Shown: piece after piece, positions 23,363-31,741 of the stretch
Layout of the letters: each line of letters starts with the position of its first letter
Numbering within the stretch: position 1 is the stretch's first letter
Source: Deltaproteobacteria bacterium
GTDB taxonomy: Bacteria > Myxococcota_A > Polyangia > GCA-2747355 > JADLHG01
Assembly (NCBI GenBank): GCA_020848905.1
Contig: JADLHG010000057.1
Location: 1-64,000, forward strand
Direction of reading: 5' to 3'
Length of the DNA stretch: 64,000 bases
Translations under genes and position numbers: made by a program
The notes under the pieces: generated by a model
Told to the model about the DNA's origin: nothing
What the model saw: the letters and a program-made list of their open reading frames with translations, nothing else
Database searches by the model: none

Positions 23363-24325
23363 TTGAAGCGCCTCCGCCAGCGCGTGAAGAACGCGCTCCT
23401 CTACGCCCTCGCGCGCGGGCTCATCGCGGCGCTGCGAACGCTGCCCGTGCCGCTCGTGCTCGCCCTCGGGCCTCCGCTCGGCCGCCTCGCGCACCTTCTG
23501 GCCGTCCCCGAACGGCGTCGCGCGCGACGAAACCTGGAGGCGGCCTGGCCCTGGCTGAGCGCCGGCCTTCGCCGCCGCCTGGTGCGGCGCATGTTCGTTG
23601 GCCTCGGTCGCAGCGCCGCCGAGTGCCTGGCCTTGCCGCGCCTGGCCTCGCGCCTCGGCACCTCGCGTAGCCCCTGCCGACTGACCCCCGAGGCCGAAGG
23701 CGTGCTGCTCGAGTCACTCGCGCAGGGACGCGGCGTCATCCTGGTCACCGCGCACTACGGGAACTGGGAGCTCATGGCGGCGGCTCTGGCGCGGCTCGCC
23801 CCGCTGGCCGTGCTCGCCCGGCCGAGCTACGACCCGCGTTTCACGCGTCTCATCGACGCCGAGAGGCGCCGTCACGGCGTGCGCTCGCTCTGGATCGACG
23901 GCCCGGCGCACCTGCGGGGTGCGGTGCGGACGCTGCGCGCGGGCCAGGTGCTCGGTGTCCTCCTCGATCAACCGGTCGACGCGGGAGAGCGGCTGCCGTT
24001 TCTCGGGCGACCGGCTCTCACCTCGTCCATCGTGGGGTGGCTCGCGCGGCTCACGGGATCCCCGGTCGTCGTCGGGACGGTGAGCGCCGCCGACCGACGC
24101 GGCACGATCACGCTTGAAAGCCTCCCGTCGTGTGCGCCCGAGGAGCTCACCCGCGCGTGCCTCGCGACGCTCGAGCGGGCCATCGCGCGTGACCCCGCGG
24201 CCTGGCTCTGGTCGCTCGACCGCTGGCGAGCGGCTCGACGGAAGAGTCATGCCAGCTCCGCGTCGCCGACCCTCGCGCCATGCCGCAAGGAAAGCGGGAG
24301 TCAAGTGCAAATTGCGTACCACTAG
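23363..24325 (+). CDS. LpxL/HtrB-like lysophospholipid acyltransferase
   Basis: About 320 residues. It has the lauroyl/KDO acyltransferase layout: an N-terminal hydrophobic stretch, then the catalytic HYGNWE (in VTAHYGNWELMAAAL), a following region with VLARPSYDPRFTRLID, and LDQPVDAGERLPFLGRPA. It would add a secondary acyl chain to lipid A. TTG 23363 gives the normal N-terminus (MKRLRQRVKNALLYAL); GTG 23384 is an alternative, and the frame is open back into the end of pyrG across the direct repeat. Its place between pyrG and the Lpt genes supports an LPS role. No gene symbol is given because paralogues (lpxL, lpxM, lpxP) cannot be told apart here. Confidence 0.88.
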   Translation: MKRLRQRVKNALLYALARGLIAALRTLPVPLVLALGPPLGRLAHLLAVPERRRARRNLEAAWPWLSAGLRRRLVRRMFVGLGRSAAECLALPRLASRLGTSRSPCRLTPEAEGVLLESLAQGRGVILVTAHYGNWELMAAALARLAPLAVLARPSYDPRFTRLIDAERRRHGVRSLWIDGPAHLRGAVRTLRAGQVLGVLLDQPVDAGERLPFLGRPALTSSIVGWLARLTGSPVVVGTVSAADRRGTITLESLPSCAPEELTRACLATLERAIARDPAAWLWSLDRWRAARRKSHASSASPTLAPCRKESGSQVQIAYH

Positions 24326-24348
24326 ACGCCTTTCGCCCCTTTACAGCC

Positions 24349-24798
24349 ATGCCTCGCGGTGACATACTGTGGATTGCCATTGGGTTCGCGGTGATAGGGG
24401 TGGCCCTGACCGCGGGACCGGGCACGGGCGACGACACGCAGGCCCCCGCCCTCGAGGCCGCACCCGCCAAGGTGCTGGCCCGGGAGATCCGGTGGGAGCG
24501 GGCGGAGCGGGGTCGGCGGGTGAGGCTTCACGCCACCCGCGGAGCCTGGGAGCCTGGCGAAGTAGCATATGAATTCAGCGGGGTTGTCCTCGAGGATCCC
24601 CCGCTGCGCCTGGAGGCGAAGCGTGCGCGGCTGGATCGGCGGCGCGGAGTCTTGCAGGCCTGGACGGTGGTGCTCGAGCAGGGGGAGCTGAGGCTGGATG
24701 CGGAGCAGGTTGGGCTGGAGATGCAGAGCGGTGCGCTTACCGGTGCTCGGGTGCGCGCTGTTCTGGGCTCTTCCGGGAGCTCCCCCGGCGCACGCTGA
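24349..24798 (+). CDS. lptC: LptC-like LPS-export protein
   Basis: 149 residues. One N-terminal membrane helix (DILWIAIGFAVIGVALTAG) is followed by beta-strand-rich sequence with the OstA/LptC pattern (VAYEFSGVVLEDPPLRLEAKRARLDRR). LptC hands LPS from the LptBFG transporter to LptA in the periplasm. It is shorter than E. coli LptC (about 190), and the similarity is weak, so the name leans on order: it overlaps the lptA-like gene, which overlaps lptB. ATG 24349 starts the helix; the frame is open a little upstream. Confidence 0.7.
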   Translation: MPRGDILWIAIGFAVIGVALTAGPGTGDDTQAPALEAAPAKVLAREIRWERAERGRRVRLHATRGAWEPGEVAYEFSGVVLEDPPLRLEAKRARLDRRRGVLQAWTVVLEQGELRLDAEQVGLEMQSGALTGARVRAVLGSSGSSPGAR

Positions 24799-25270
24799 GC
24801 GCACGGCCTCGGCGCTCCAGCTTCCGCTGGCGGGGGCCACGGGTCGCCTCACCTCCCTGCAGCTCAGCGCCGACCGCCTCTCCTTTCTTCCGCGCGCCGG
24901 CGGCGCTGCCACCGGACTGGCCCCGAGGGCGGGGCTTCTCCGGCTCTCGGGGCGCGTTCACGTGCGCCTCGATCAGGTGAGCATCCGCGCCCAGCAGATC
25001 GAGATCGAGCTGGATCCTGCGGGCCGCGCGCTGCGCCTCGAGGCGCGGGGGGCGCTTGCGCTCCAGGCCACCGGGCACGTCGGTCAGGCGCAGCGGCTGC
25101 GCTGGCTGGCGGGGGCGCGCCGCCTGATTCTCGAGGGAGACGCGCAGGTCACGAGCGCCTCGCTCGGCCTGAAGATCGCCGGGCGGCGCATCGACCTGCA
25201 GCTCGACACCGGGGAGCTGACCGTGGACCGCGCGCACGCGGACCTGGCCCGAGGCACCCATGTCCCTTGA
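24731..25270 (+). CDS. lptA: LptA/OstA-like periplasmic LPS-transport protein
   Basis: 179 residues from GTG 24731: a signal peptide (VRLPVLGCALFWALPGAPP, cleavage after AHA) and an OstA-like beta-jellyroll sequence with LQLSADRLSF, RLDQVSIRAQQIEIELDP, RLEARGALALQATG and RLILEGDAQVTS. It would bridge the periplasm and carry LPS. ATG 24698 in the same frame is possible, but GTG 24731 gives the better signal peptide. It overlaps lptC upstream and lptB by 11 bp downstream, implying coupled translation. Confidence 0.75.
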   Translation: MRLPVLGCALFWALPGAPPAHAERTASALQLPLAGATGRLTSLQLSADRLSFLPRAGGAATGLAPRAGLLRLSGRVHVRLDQVSIRAQQIEIELDPAGRALRLEARGALALQATGHVGQAQRLRWLAGARRLILEGDAQVTSASLGLKIAGRRIDLQLDTGELTVDRAHADLARGTHVP

Positions 25271-26042
25271 CCTGCAGAGCGCGGCCGTTTCCCCGAGCGC
25301 CACGGCCTTGCCGTCCGAGCTCGTGGCCGAGGGTCTCGTGCGACGCTTCGCGGGGCGGACCGTCGTGGACCACGTCTCGCTCGAGGTGCGCCGGGGCGAG
25401 GTCCTGGCCCTGCTCGGGCCGAACGGGGCGGGCAAGTCCACGCTCATGCGGCTGCTCGTGGGAGCGCTCCGCCCCGAGGGGGGCCGGGTGATCCTGGGAG
25501 GCGAGGACGTGACGCGGCTGCCGCTGCACCTGCGCGGCCGGCGGGGCCTCGGCTATCTGCCGCAGGAGCCGAGTGCCTTCACCGGACTCTCCGTCGAGGA
25601 CAACCTCGCTCTCGTGCTCGAGCTGCGGGGCCAGCCCCGCGCCGCGGGAGAGGCCGCCCTCGCGCTCTTCGAGCTCGAGCCCCGTCGGAACCAGCGGGCC
25701 TCGACGCTGAGCGGCGGCGAGCGGCGTCGTCTCGAGCTGGCGCGGCTCCTTTGCACGCGGCCGACCGTGGCGCTGCTCGACGAGCCCTTCGCGGGGCTCG
25801 ATCCGCGGGCTGCCGAGCAGCTCGCGCTTCACATCGCGCGCCTCGCCGAGCACGGCGTGGGCGTGCTGCTGGCGGACCACCGGGCCGAACAGGCCCTCGC
25901 CATCTGTCACAGGGCGTGTCTTCTGGTGGACGGGCGTGTTGCGGTCTGTGGCAGCCCCAAGGAACTGTGGAGCGATTCATCGGCGCAACGAGCGTACTTC
26001 GGCTCGCTCGCGCCCTACGTCGGGAGTGGCGCATGGCACTAG
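25260..26042 (+). CDS. lptB: LPS-export ABC transporter ATPase
   Basis: 260 residues. All ABC ATPase motifs are present: Walker A GPNGAGKST, a Q-loop (YLPQEPSAF), signature LSGGERRRLE, Walker B VALLDEPFAGLD and the switch His in LADHR. The pattern YLPQEPSAFTGLSVEDN is characteristic of LptB. It energises LPS extraction with LptF/LptG, which are not in this window. It overlaps lptA by 11 bp and rpoN by 10 bp, a widespread lptB-rpoN arrangement. Confidence 0.95.
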   Translation: MSLDLQSAAVSPSATALPSELVAEGLVRRFAGRTVVDHVSLEVRRGEVLALLGPNGAGKSTLMRLLVGALRPEGGRVILGGEDVTRLPLHLRGRRGLGYLPQEPSAFTGLSVEDNLALVLELRGQPRAAGEAALALFELEPRRNQRASTLSGGERRRLELARLLCTRPTVALLDEPFAGLDPRAAEQLALHIARLAEHGVGVLLADHRAEQALAICHRACLLVDGRVAVCGSPKELWSDSSAQRAYFGSLAPYVGSGAWH

Positions 26043-27517
26043 AGATCAAGCAACAGCTCAAGATTTCGCAGCAGCTCAAGATGACGCCGCAGCTCCAGCA
26101 GGCGATCAAGCTGCTGCAGCTCTCCCGCATGGAGCTGGTCGAGCTCGTGCGGCAGGAGATGGTGGAAAACCCGGTGCTCGAGGAGGGCTCCGAGCAGCAG
26201 GACTCCGTGACGCACGCCTCCCTGGTCGGGGAGGACCGGCGCTCGACGGACATGGCGCTCGAGGGCCTCGACGCCGAAGCGCGCCCGGAGGTCCACCACG
26301 AGGTGACCAACGAGGTGAAGGGGGACGGGGCCCAGGCGGTCGGCGAGATCGACTGGGACACCTACCTCGAGCACCACTCCCTCGCGCCGCCGATGCCCGG
26401 CTACCGCGGCGGCTCCGAGGAGATGCCGTCGCTCGAGAGCACCCTGACGCGCAAGCCCTCGCTCTTCGACCACCTCGCCTGGCAGCTCAAGCTGACCGAC
26501 CTCGACGAGGACGAGGAGCAGCTCGGGCTGCTCATCCTCGGCAACCTCGACGCCGCCGGGTATCTCACCGAGGCGCCCATCGAGGAGCTCGCGGCCGAGG
26601 TGGGGATGCGGCTCGACGAGGCCGAGGACGTGCTCCGCCGGATCCAGAACTTCGATCCGATCGGCGTCGCCTCCCGCAACCTGCAGGAGTGCCTGCTGCT
26701 CCAGGCCAAGCTGGCCGGCCAGGACGACGAGATCGTGGTGCGCATCATTCGCGACCACATGGGCAACCTCGAGAAGAAGAACTACCAGGCCATCGCCAAG
26801 GACCTGGACCAGCCGCTCGAGGAGATCTACGAGGCCGTGAAGGTCATCGCCTCCTTCGACCCCAAGCCCGGGCGGCTCTACGCCGAGGAGGAGCCAGTCT
26901 ACATCACGCCGGACGTCTACGTGCACAAGATCGGCGACAAGTACTTCGTGGTGCCGAACGACGACGGGCTGCCGAAGCTGAAGATCTCCAACTTCTACCG
27001 TTCGGCGCTGGCCGGCGGGGCCCAGGCGCGGCAGTACGTGCAGGACAAGCTCCGCTCCGCGCAGTGGCTGATCCGCAGCATCCAGCAGCGGCAGCGCACG
27101 ATCATTCGCGTGACGGAGAGCATCATCAAGTTCCAGCGCGAGTTCTTCGACAAGGGGATAAACTTCCTCAAACCGCTCATCTTGCGGGACGTGGCCGAAG
27201 ACATCCAGATGCACGAGTCGACGATCAGCCGCGTGACCACGAACAAGTACGTACACACGCCGCAGGGGATCTTCGAGCTCAAGTACTTCTTCAACTCCGG
27301 CATCAACTGCACCGACGGCGACGAGATCGCCAGCGAGAGCGTGAAGAGCAAGATCAAGGACCTCATCGGGAAGGAGGACCAGAAGCGGCCATTCAGCGAC
27401 CAGCGCATCGTCGAGCTGCTGAGGGATCAGAGCATCGACATCGCCCGTCGGACGGTGGCCAAATACCGGGAGCAACTCGGCATCCTGAGCTCATCGAAGC
27501 GCAAACAGGTTTTCTAA
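26033..27517 (+). CDS. rpoN: RNA polymerase sigma-54 factor
   Basis: 494 residues. The Gln/Leu-rich activator-interacting region is at the N-terminus (LKMTPQLQQAIKLLQLSRME), an acidic region follows, then the core-binding and DNA-binding parts (HESTISRVTTNKYVHTPQG is the helix-turn-helix). The RpoN box ARRTVAKYRE is near residue 475. It directs transcription from -24/-12 promoters with enhancer-binding proteins. ATG 26033 lies within the end of lptB. It is followed by hpf, rapZ and PTS genes, the usual sigma-54 neighbourhood. Confidence 0.97.
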   Translation: MALEIKQQLKISQQLKMTPQLQQAIKLLQLSRMELVELVRQEMVENPVLEEGSEQQDSVTHASLVGEDRRSTDMALEGLDAEARPEVHHEVTNEVKGDGAQAVGEIDWDTYLEHHSLAPPMPGYRGGSEEMPSLESTLTRKPSLFDHLAWQLKLTDLDEDEEQLGLLILGNLDAAGYLTEAPIEELAAEVGMRLDEAEDVLRRIQNFDPIGVASRNLQECLLLQAKLAGQDDEIVVRIIRDHMGNLEKKNYQAIAKDLDQPLEEIYEAVKVIASFDPKPGRLYAEEEPVYITPDVYVHKIGDKYFVVPNDDGLPKLKISNFYRSALAGGAQARQYVQDKLRSAQWLIRSIQQRQRTIIRVTESIIKFQREFFDKGINFLKPLILRDVAEDIQMHESTISRVTTNKYVHTPQGIFELKYFFNSGINCTDGDEIASESVKSKIKDLIGKEDQKRPFSDQRIVELLRDQSIDIARRTVAKYREQLGILSSSKRKQVF

Positions 27518-27551
27518 CTCCTAACCCCGCCGTCCTTTGGGAGGGGCGCGC

Positions 27552-28127
27552 ATGCAACTTTCCGTCACCTTCCGTCATATGGAGCCTTCCGAGGCGATCA
27601 AGCAGTACGCCGCCGAGAAGGTGGAGAAGATCAGAAAATTCATCCCCGAGCCGATCCGCGCACAGGTGGTCTTCTCCTCGGAGCGGCACCTGCACCAGGT
27701 GGATGTCCTCATCACCTTGCACAACGGCATCGCGCTCAAGGGCAAAGAGACGACGGACAACGTCTTCTCGGCGATCGACCTCGTCACCGACAAGATCGAG
27801 CGCCAGGTGCGGAAGTACAAGACCCGCATCCAGAACCACCGGCCGGTCCCCGGTCCGGTCCTTCCCGTGCAGCACGAGGTCCACGAGCCCGACGGGGCCG
27901 ACGACGTCGCTGCCACGGAGCCGGCGGAGGAGCGACGCGTCATCCGGCGTTCGCACTTCGATGCCAAGCCGATGTCCACGGAAGACGCGATCATGCAGCT
28001 CGAACTGCTGCACACCGCGTTTCTGGTGTTCGTGGACGCGGCCACGCATTCGGTGAACGTGGTCTACAAGCGCGACGACGGGTATGGTTTGATCGAGACC
28101 AAGCAGGCGGCAGGCGAGCCGGGCTAG
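27552..28127 (+). CDS. hpf: Long-form ribosome hibernation promoting factor
   Basis: 191 residues: an N-terminal S30AE/HPF domain (MQLSVTFRHMEPSEAIKQYA, then VLITLHNGIALKGKETTDNV) and a C-terminal dimerisation domain (FDAKPMSTEDAIMQLELL ... NVVYKRDDGYGLIE). Both together make the long form, which joins ribosomes into 100S dimers in resting cells. ATG 27552 has a GGGAGGGG site in front; TTG 27537 is a poorer choice. It follows rpoN by 34 bp. Confidence 0.93.
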   Translation: MQLSVTFRHMEPSEAIKQYAAEKVEKIRKFIPEPIRAQVVFSSERHLHQVDVLITLHNGIALKGKETTDNVFSAIDLVTDKIERQVRKYKTRIQNHRPVPGPVLPVQHEVHEPDGADDVAATEPAEERRVIRRSHFDAKPMSTEDAIMQLELLHTAFLVFVDAATHSVNVVYKRDDGYGLIETKQAAGEPG

Positions 28128-28184
28128 GGCGCCGATGTTCGTGGGGGACCGGCCAGGACGGCTCGCCCATCCGAGGGTGAGGCG

Positions 28185-29039
28185 ATGAAACCATTACATA
28201 CGATCATCATCACGGGTGTCTCCGGGGGGGGCAAGACGACCGCCTTGCACGCCGTGGAAGACCTCGGCTTCTACTGCGTGGACAACCTGCCGCTGCCCCT
28301 CCTGTCGGACTTCCTGCAGACCATGCAGGCGGAGCCGTCGGTGGACCGCGTGGCGCTGGTCGTGGATGCGCGCCTGCGGAAGCACATCGAGGACTACGCG
28401 CTCGCCTACCTCGCCCTGCGCTCGTCGGGGCACATCATGGAGGTGATCTACCTCGACGCGCAGGACGACGTGCTCGTACGGCGCTTCTCCGAGACGCGGC
28501 GGCCCCACCCACTGGCCACGATCGACCTGCGGGCCGGCTTCGAGGAGGAGCGGCGGCTGCTCGCACCGCTGCGCGCGGAGGCAACCCTGGCCCTCGACAC
28601 CACGGGCATGACGGTCCACGGGCTGAAGCAGCTCGTGCAGGACCGGTACGCCCACGACGGCTCGAGGCTCGGTATCTCATTGGTATCGTTCGGCTTCAGG
28701 TATGGGGTACCCACGCAGGCCGATTTGGTGCTAGATGTCCGCTTCCTGCCCAACCCGTTCTTCGTGGAGCAGCTCCGGCCGCTCGCGGGGACGGAGAGGG
28801 CGGTCTCGGACTACGTACTGAGCGCGCCGGACACCGCGGAATTCGTCGAACGACTGGACGGGCTCCTGGGTTTCCTGCTCCCACGGTACGAGGCCGAGGG
28901 GAAGGTGTATTTGACCATTGCGCTTGGGTGCACGGGGGGCAAGCACCGGTCGGTGGCGTTGGCGGAGGAGTTCGCGAAGCGACTTGCTCCACATTGGTCC
29001 GTCAGGGTCCGGCATCGCGACGTGGATCGCGACCGGTAG
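28185..29039 (+). CDS. rapZ: RapZ/YvcJ family nucleotide-binding protein
   Basis: 284 residues. Walker A GVSGGGKTTAL is at the start, DNLPLPLL follows, and the C-terminal half carries GFRYGVPTQADLVLDVRFLPN and ALGCTGGKHRSV, all hallmarks of the family. In E. coli RapZ is an RNase adaptor controlling glmS; in other bacteria the role differs, so the exact job here is unknown. It lies between hpf and ptsH; in many relatives hprK would stand before it. Confidence 0.93.
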   Translation: MKPLHTIIITGVSGGGKTTALHAVEDLGFYCVDNLPLPLLSDFLQTMQAEPSVDRVALVVDARLRKHIEDYALAYLALRSSGHIMEVIYLDAQDDVLVRRFSETRRPHPLATIDLRAGFEEERRLLAPLRAEATLALDTTGMTVHGLKQLVQDRYAHDGSRLGISLVSFGFRYGVPTQADLVLDVRFLPNPFFVEQLRPLAGTERAVSDYVLSAPDTAEFVERLDGLLGFLLPRYEAEGKVYLTIALGCTGGKHRSVALAEEFAKRLAPHWSVRVRHRDVDRDR

Positions 29040-29124
29040 CGGCGTTCAGAGATCTGAACGTCCGCCCCGCCCGGCGGAACAAATCGGGACGGCGACGGGT
29101 TACAGGTGGCGAAAGGGGGTCCGT

Positions 29125-29394
29125 GTGGAGGTCGAGCAGACATTTGTCATTCCAAACGAGCAGGGGCTGCACGCGCGCGCCGCGACGCGGCTCGTTCAGA
29201 CGCTGAGCAGATTCAGGGCCGAGGTGGAGCTGGAGAAGGCGGGGCAACGCGCGGACGGAAAAAGCATCGTGGAGGTGTTGATGCTCGTGGCGAGCAAGGG
29301 CTCGACGGTTCACGTGCGGAGTCGGGGGGAGGAGGCCCACGCGGCGCTCGCGGCCCTGGATGGGCTCATCCGCGCGCGCTTCGGCGAACACTAG
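29125..29394 (+). CDS. ptsH: HPr-family phosphocarrier protein (PTS)
   Basis: 89 residues. The active-site His is in EQGLHARAATRLVQ; the regulatory Ser region is GQRADGKSIVEVLML, with the Ser present. It passes phosphate from enzyme I to EIIA-type proteins. GTG 29125 gives the standard HPr length and has AAAGGGGG before it; the open frame runs far upstream inside rapZ. Together with EI but without sugar permeases, it points to a regulatory PTS. Confidence 0.93.
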   Translation: MEVEQTFVIPNEQGLHARAATRLVQTLSRFRAEVELEKAGQRADGKSIVEVLMLVASKGSTVHVRSRGEEAHAALAALDGLIRARFGEH

Positions 29395-29441
29395 ACACGG
29401 GCGCACGCCGTCTCGTGCTCACCTAATTCTTCCGCGCACAC

Positions 29442-31181
29442 GTGCTCAGGCTCCCCGGCATATCGGCAGCGCAGGGGCTGGCGATGGGGCCCGCCTGCGT
29501 GCGGGCGCATCTCGGCGAGGCGATCCCGCGCTACACGATCACTTCCGCCGAGGTGGCCGCGGAGCAAGGGCGACTCCGCTCCGCGCTGCGCGAGACGGAC
29601 CGGCAGCTCGACGGCATCAAGCAGCAGGTGACGCGTCTGGGCGGGGACACGCTGATCCTCGAGGCCTACCAGCTCATGCTCCGCGACGCGTACCTCGTGG
29701 AGCACGCGCTCAAGCACATCGCCGACGACCGGGTCAACGCCGAGTGGGCCATTCACCGCACGGTGGAGGGGATCACGCGCGTCTTCGACCAGGTGGAAAA
29801 TCCCTTCTTCCGCGAGCGCGCGAAGGACGTGCACTTCGTCGCAGAGCACCTGCTCGTAAACCTCCTCGGCGGGGCACCTGCGGCCCCGCGCGCTCCGGAG
29901 GGGGGCATCGTGGTGGCGCACGACCTGTCCGCGGCCGACGTGGTGGAGCTTCGGCGCCGCGGAGTGGTCGGGATCGTCCTCGAGGCGGGTGGGTCGACCT
30001 CGCACACGGCGATCATGGCGCGCTCGCTCGGCCTCGCCATGGTGGCGGGGGTGCGCGAGGCGCTCTCGCTCGTGCGCGAGGGCGACCCGCTGATCGTGGA
30101 CGGAGGGGCGGGGGAGGTCATCGCGCGGCCCGACGCGCAGGCGCGATCGGCGTACGAAGCCCAGCGGAGCGAGCGGGCCGAGGCCGCGATGCGTCGAACG
30201 CGAAGCCGCGAGCTCCCGGGCGAGACGCGCGACGGGACGCGCGTGCGGCTCATGGCCAACGTGGAGCTTCCCGAGGAGGTCGGGGCCGCGGTGGGCCACG
30301 GCGCCGAGGGGATCGGCCTCTATCGCACCGAGTTTCTGCTGCTCGGGCGAAGCGACTGGCCGACCGAAGGTGACCAGCTCGCGGAGGCTCGCGAGGTGTT
30401 GCGCCTGGCCGAGGGGCGCGCGGTTACCTTCCGGACCTTCGACCTCGGCAGCGACAAGTTCCGCCTGCCGGGGGCCGCGGAAGAGGCCAACCCGGCGATG
30501 GGGCTGCGCTCGCTGCGCCTGTGCCTCGCCGAGCCCGAGGGGTTCAAGGCGCAGCTTCGCGGCTTGCTCCGCGCGGGGCAAGAGGGGTCGCTGCGCATCC
30601 TCTTGCCGATGGTGAGCGGCATCGAGGAGCTGCGGGCCGCCGCGGCGATCCTCGACGCGTGCGTGGCCGAGCTCGGTCTCTCGGGCCGGCCGCCCCTCGG
30701 GGTGATGGTCGAGCTCCCCTCGGCGGCCCTCACAGCCGACTTCCTGGCTCCGGAGGTGGACTTCTTTTCGGTAGGCACGAACGACCTGATCCAGTACACC
30801 TTGGGCGTCGACAGACTGAACGACCGCGTCAACTACTTGTATCATCCCATGCACCCAGCCATCCTGCGCCTCATCCATCAGGTGCTCGTGGCGGGCGCAC
30901 GTCACGACAAGCCCGTGGCGGTGTGCGGAGAAATGGCGGGCGATCCGGCCCTGGCCCTCGTGCTCGTGGGTCTCGGCGTGCGGGAGCTGAGCATGAACGG
31001 TGCTGCGATCCCCGAGGTGAAGGAGCTGCTGGGGCGCGTCACGATCGGATACGCCGAGCAGGTCGCCGCGCGTCTCCTCTCGTGCTCCACGGCGGCCGAG
31101 GCCGCAGCCGAGGTCGAGCGCGCTGCGGCCGAGGTCGCTCCGTCGCGTCGCCCGCGCCACGCGGCGGGAGAGCGCTCATGA
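29442..31181 (+). CDS. ptsI: PTS enzyme I (phosphoenolpyruvate-protein phosphotransferase)
   Basis: 579 residues, the normal size for enzyme I without a GAF domain. The phosphorylated His is in GGSTSHTAIMARSLG; the PEP-binding half has GIGLYRTEFLLLGR, DLGSDK and the catalytic Cys in VCGEMAGD. It starts the PTS relay by taking phosphate from PEP to HPr. The start is GTG 29442, 47 bp after ptsH. The C-terminus is Ala/Glu-rich and overlaps the next gene as ATGA. Confidence 0.95.
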   Translation: MLRLPGISAAQGLAMGPACVRAHLGEAIPRYTITSAEVAAEQGRLRSALRETDRQLDGIKQQVTRLGGDTLILEAYQLMLRDAYLVEHALKHIADDRVNAEWAIHRTVEGITRVFDQVENPFFRERAKDVHFVAEHLLVNLLGGAPAAPRAPEGGIVVAHDLSAADVVELRRRGVVGIVLEAGGSTSHTAIMARSLGLAMVAGVREALSLVREGDPLIVDGGAGEVIARPDAQARSAYEAQRSERAEAAMRRTRSRELPGETRDGTRVRLMANVELPEEVGAAVGHGAEGIGLYRTEFLLLGRSDWPTEGDQLAEAREVLRLAEGRAVTFRTFDLGSDKFRLPGAAEEANPAMGLRSLRLCLAEPEGFKAQLRGLLRAGQEGSLRILLPMVSGIEELRAAAAILDACVAELGLSGRPPLGVMVELPSAALTADFLAPEVDFFSVGTNDLIQYTLGVDRLNDRVNYLYHPMHPAILRLIHQVLVAGARHDKPVAVCGEMAGDPALALVLVGLGVRELSMNGAAIPEVKELLGRVTIGYAEQVAARLLSCSTAAEAAAEVERAAAEVAPSRRPRHAAGERS

Positions 31182-31741
31182 AAGCTCTCATCGACGGCCC
31201 CGCTCGCGCTTCGGACGACGCGGCGGACCGGACCGGGGTGGCCGAGGCGACCGACGACCCAGGTTGGGTCATCCGCTCCGCGTCCGAGTCGGACTTCTCG
31301 CGGGTGCAGGAGCTCTGGCGCCAGAGCGACGAGCTGCACGGGAGGCTGCGCCCGGACTTCTTCGCGGCGGAGCCACCGCTCCGCTCGGCGCGCGAGCTGC
31401 GCGAGCTGCTCGGCGGCCGCTCGGGACGCCTGCTCGTGGCCGACGCCGAGGGCGACGTCGTCGGGATGCTCCGCGTCCAGATCTTCGACACCCCCTCCGA
31501 GCCCTTCATGGCGCGGCGGCGGCGGGGGCACGTGGACGAGCTCGTCGTGGACGAGAAGTTCCGGCGGCTCGGTCTCGGGCGGGCGCTCATGGATGCGGCG
31601 GCGCACTTCTGTCGCGAGCGGGGAGCCGAGCAGCTCGTCCTCACCGTGTGGGCGGGGAACGACGCGGCGGAGAGGTTCTACCGCTCTCTCGGGTACGGCG
31701 AGGTGAGCCGGGTGATGAGTTTGGACCTCCGGGCGCGTTAG
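31178..31741 (+). CDS. GNAT-family N-acetyltransferase
   Basis: 187 residues. After a ~25-residue lead (MKALIDGPARASDDAADRTG) comes the GNAT fold: WVIRSASESDFSRV at the start, the acetyl-CoA loop VDEKFRRLGLGRALMDAA, and NDAAERFYRSLGYGEVSRVM at the end. The substrate cannot be told. It overlaps ptsI by 4 bp (ATGA) and abuts the next gene with no gap. Confidence 0.88.
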   Translation: MKALIDGPARASDDAADRTGVAEATDDPGWVIRSASESDFSRVQELWRQSDELHGRLRPDFFAAEPPLRSARELRELLGGRSGRLLVADAEGDVVGMLRVQIFDTPSEPFMARRRRGHVDELVVDEKFRRLGLGRALMDAAAHFCRERGAEQLVLTVWAGNDAAERFYRSLGYGEVSRVMSLDLRAR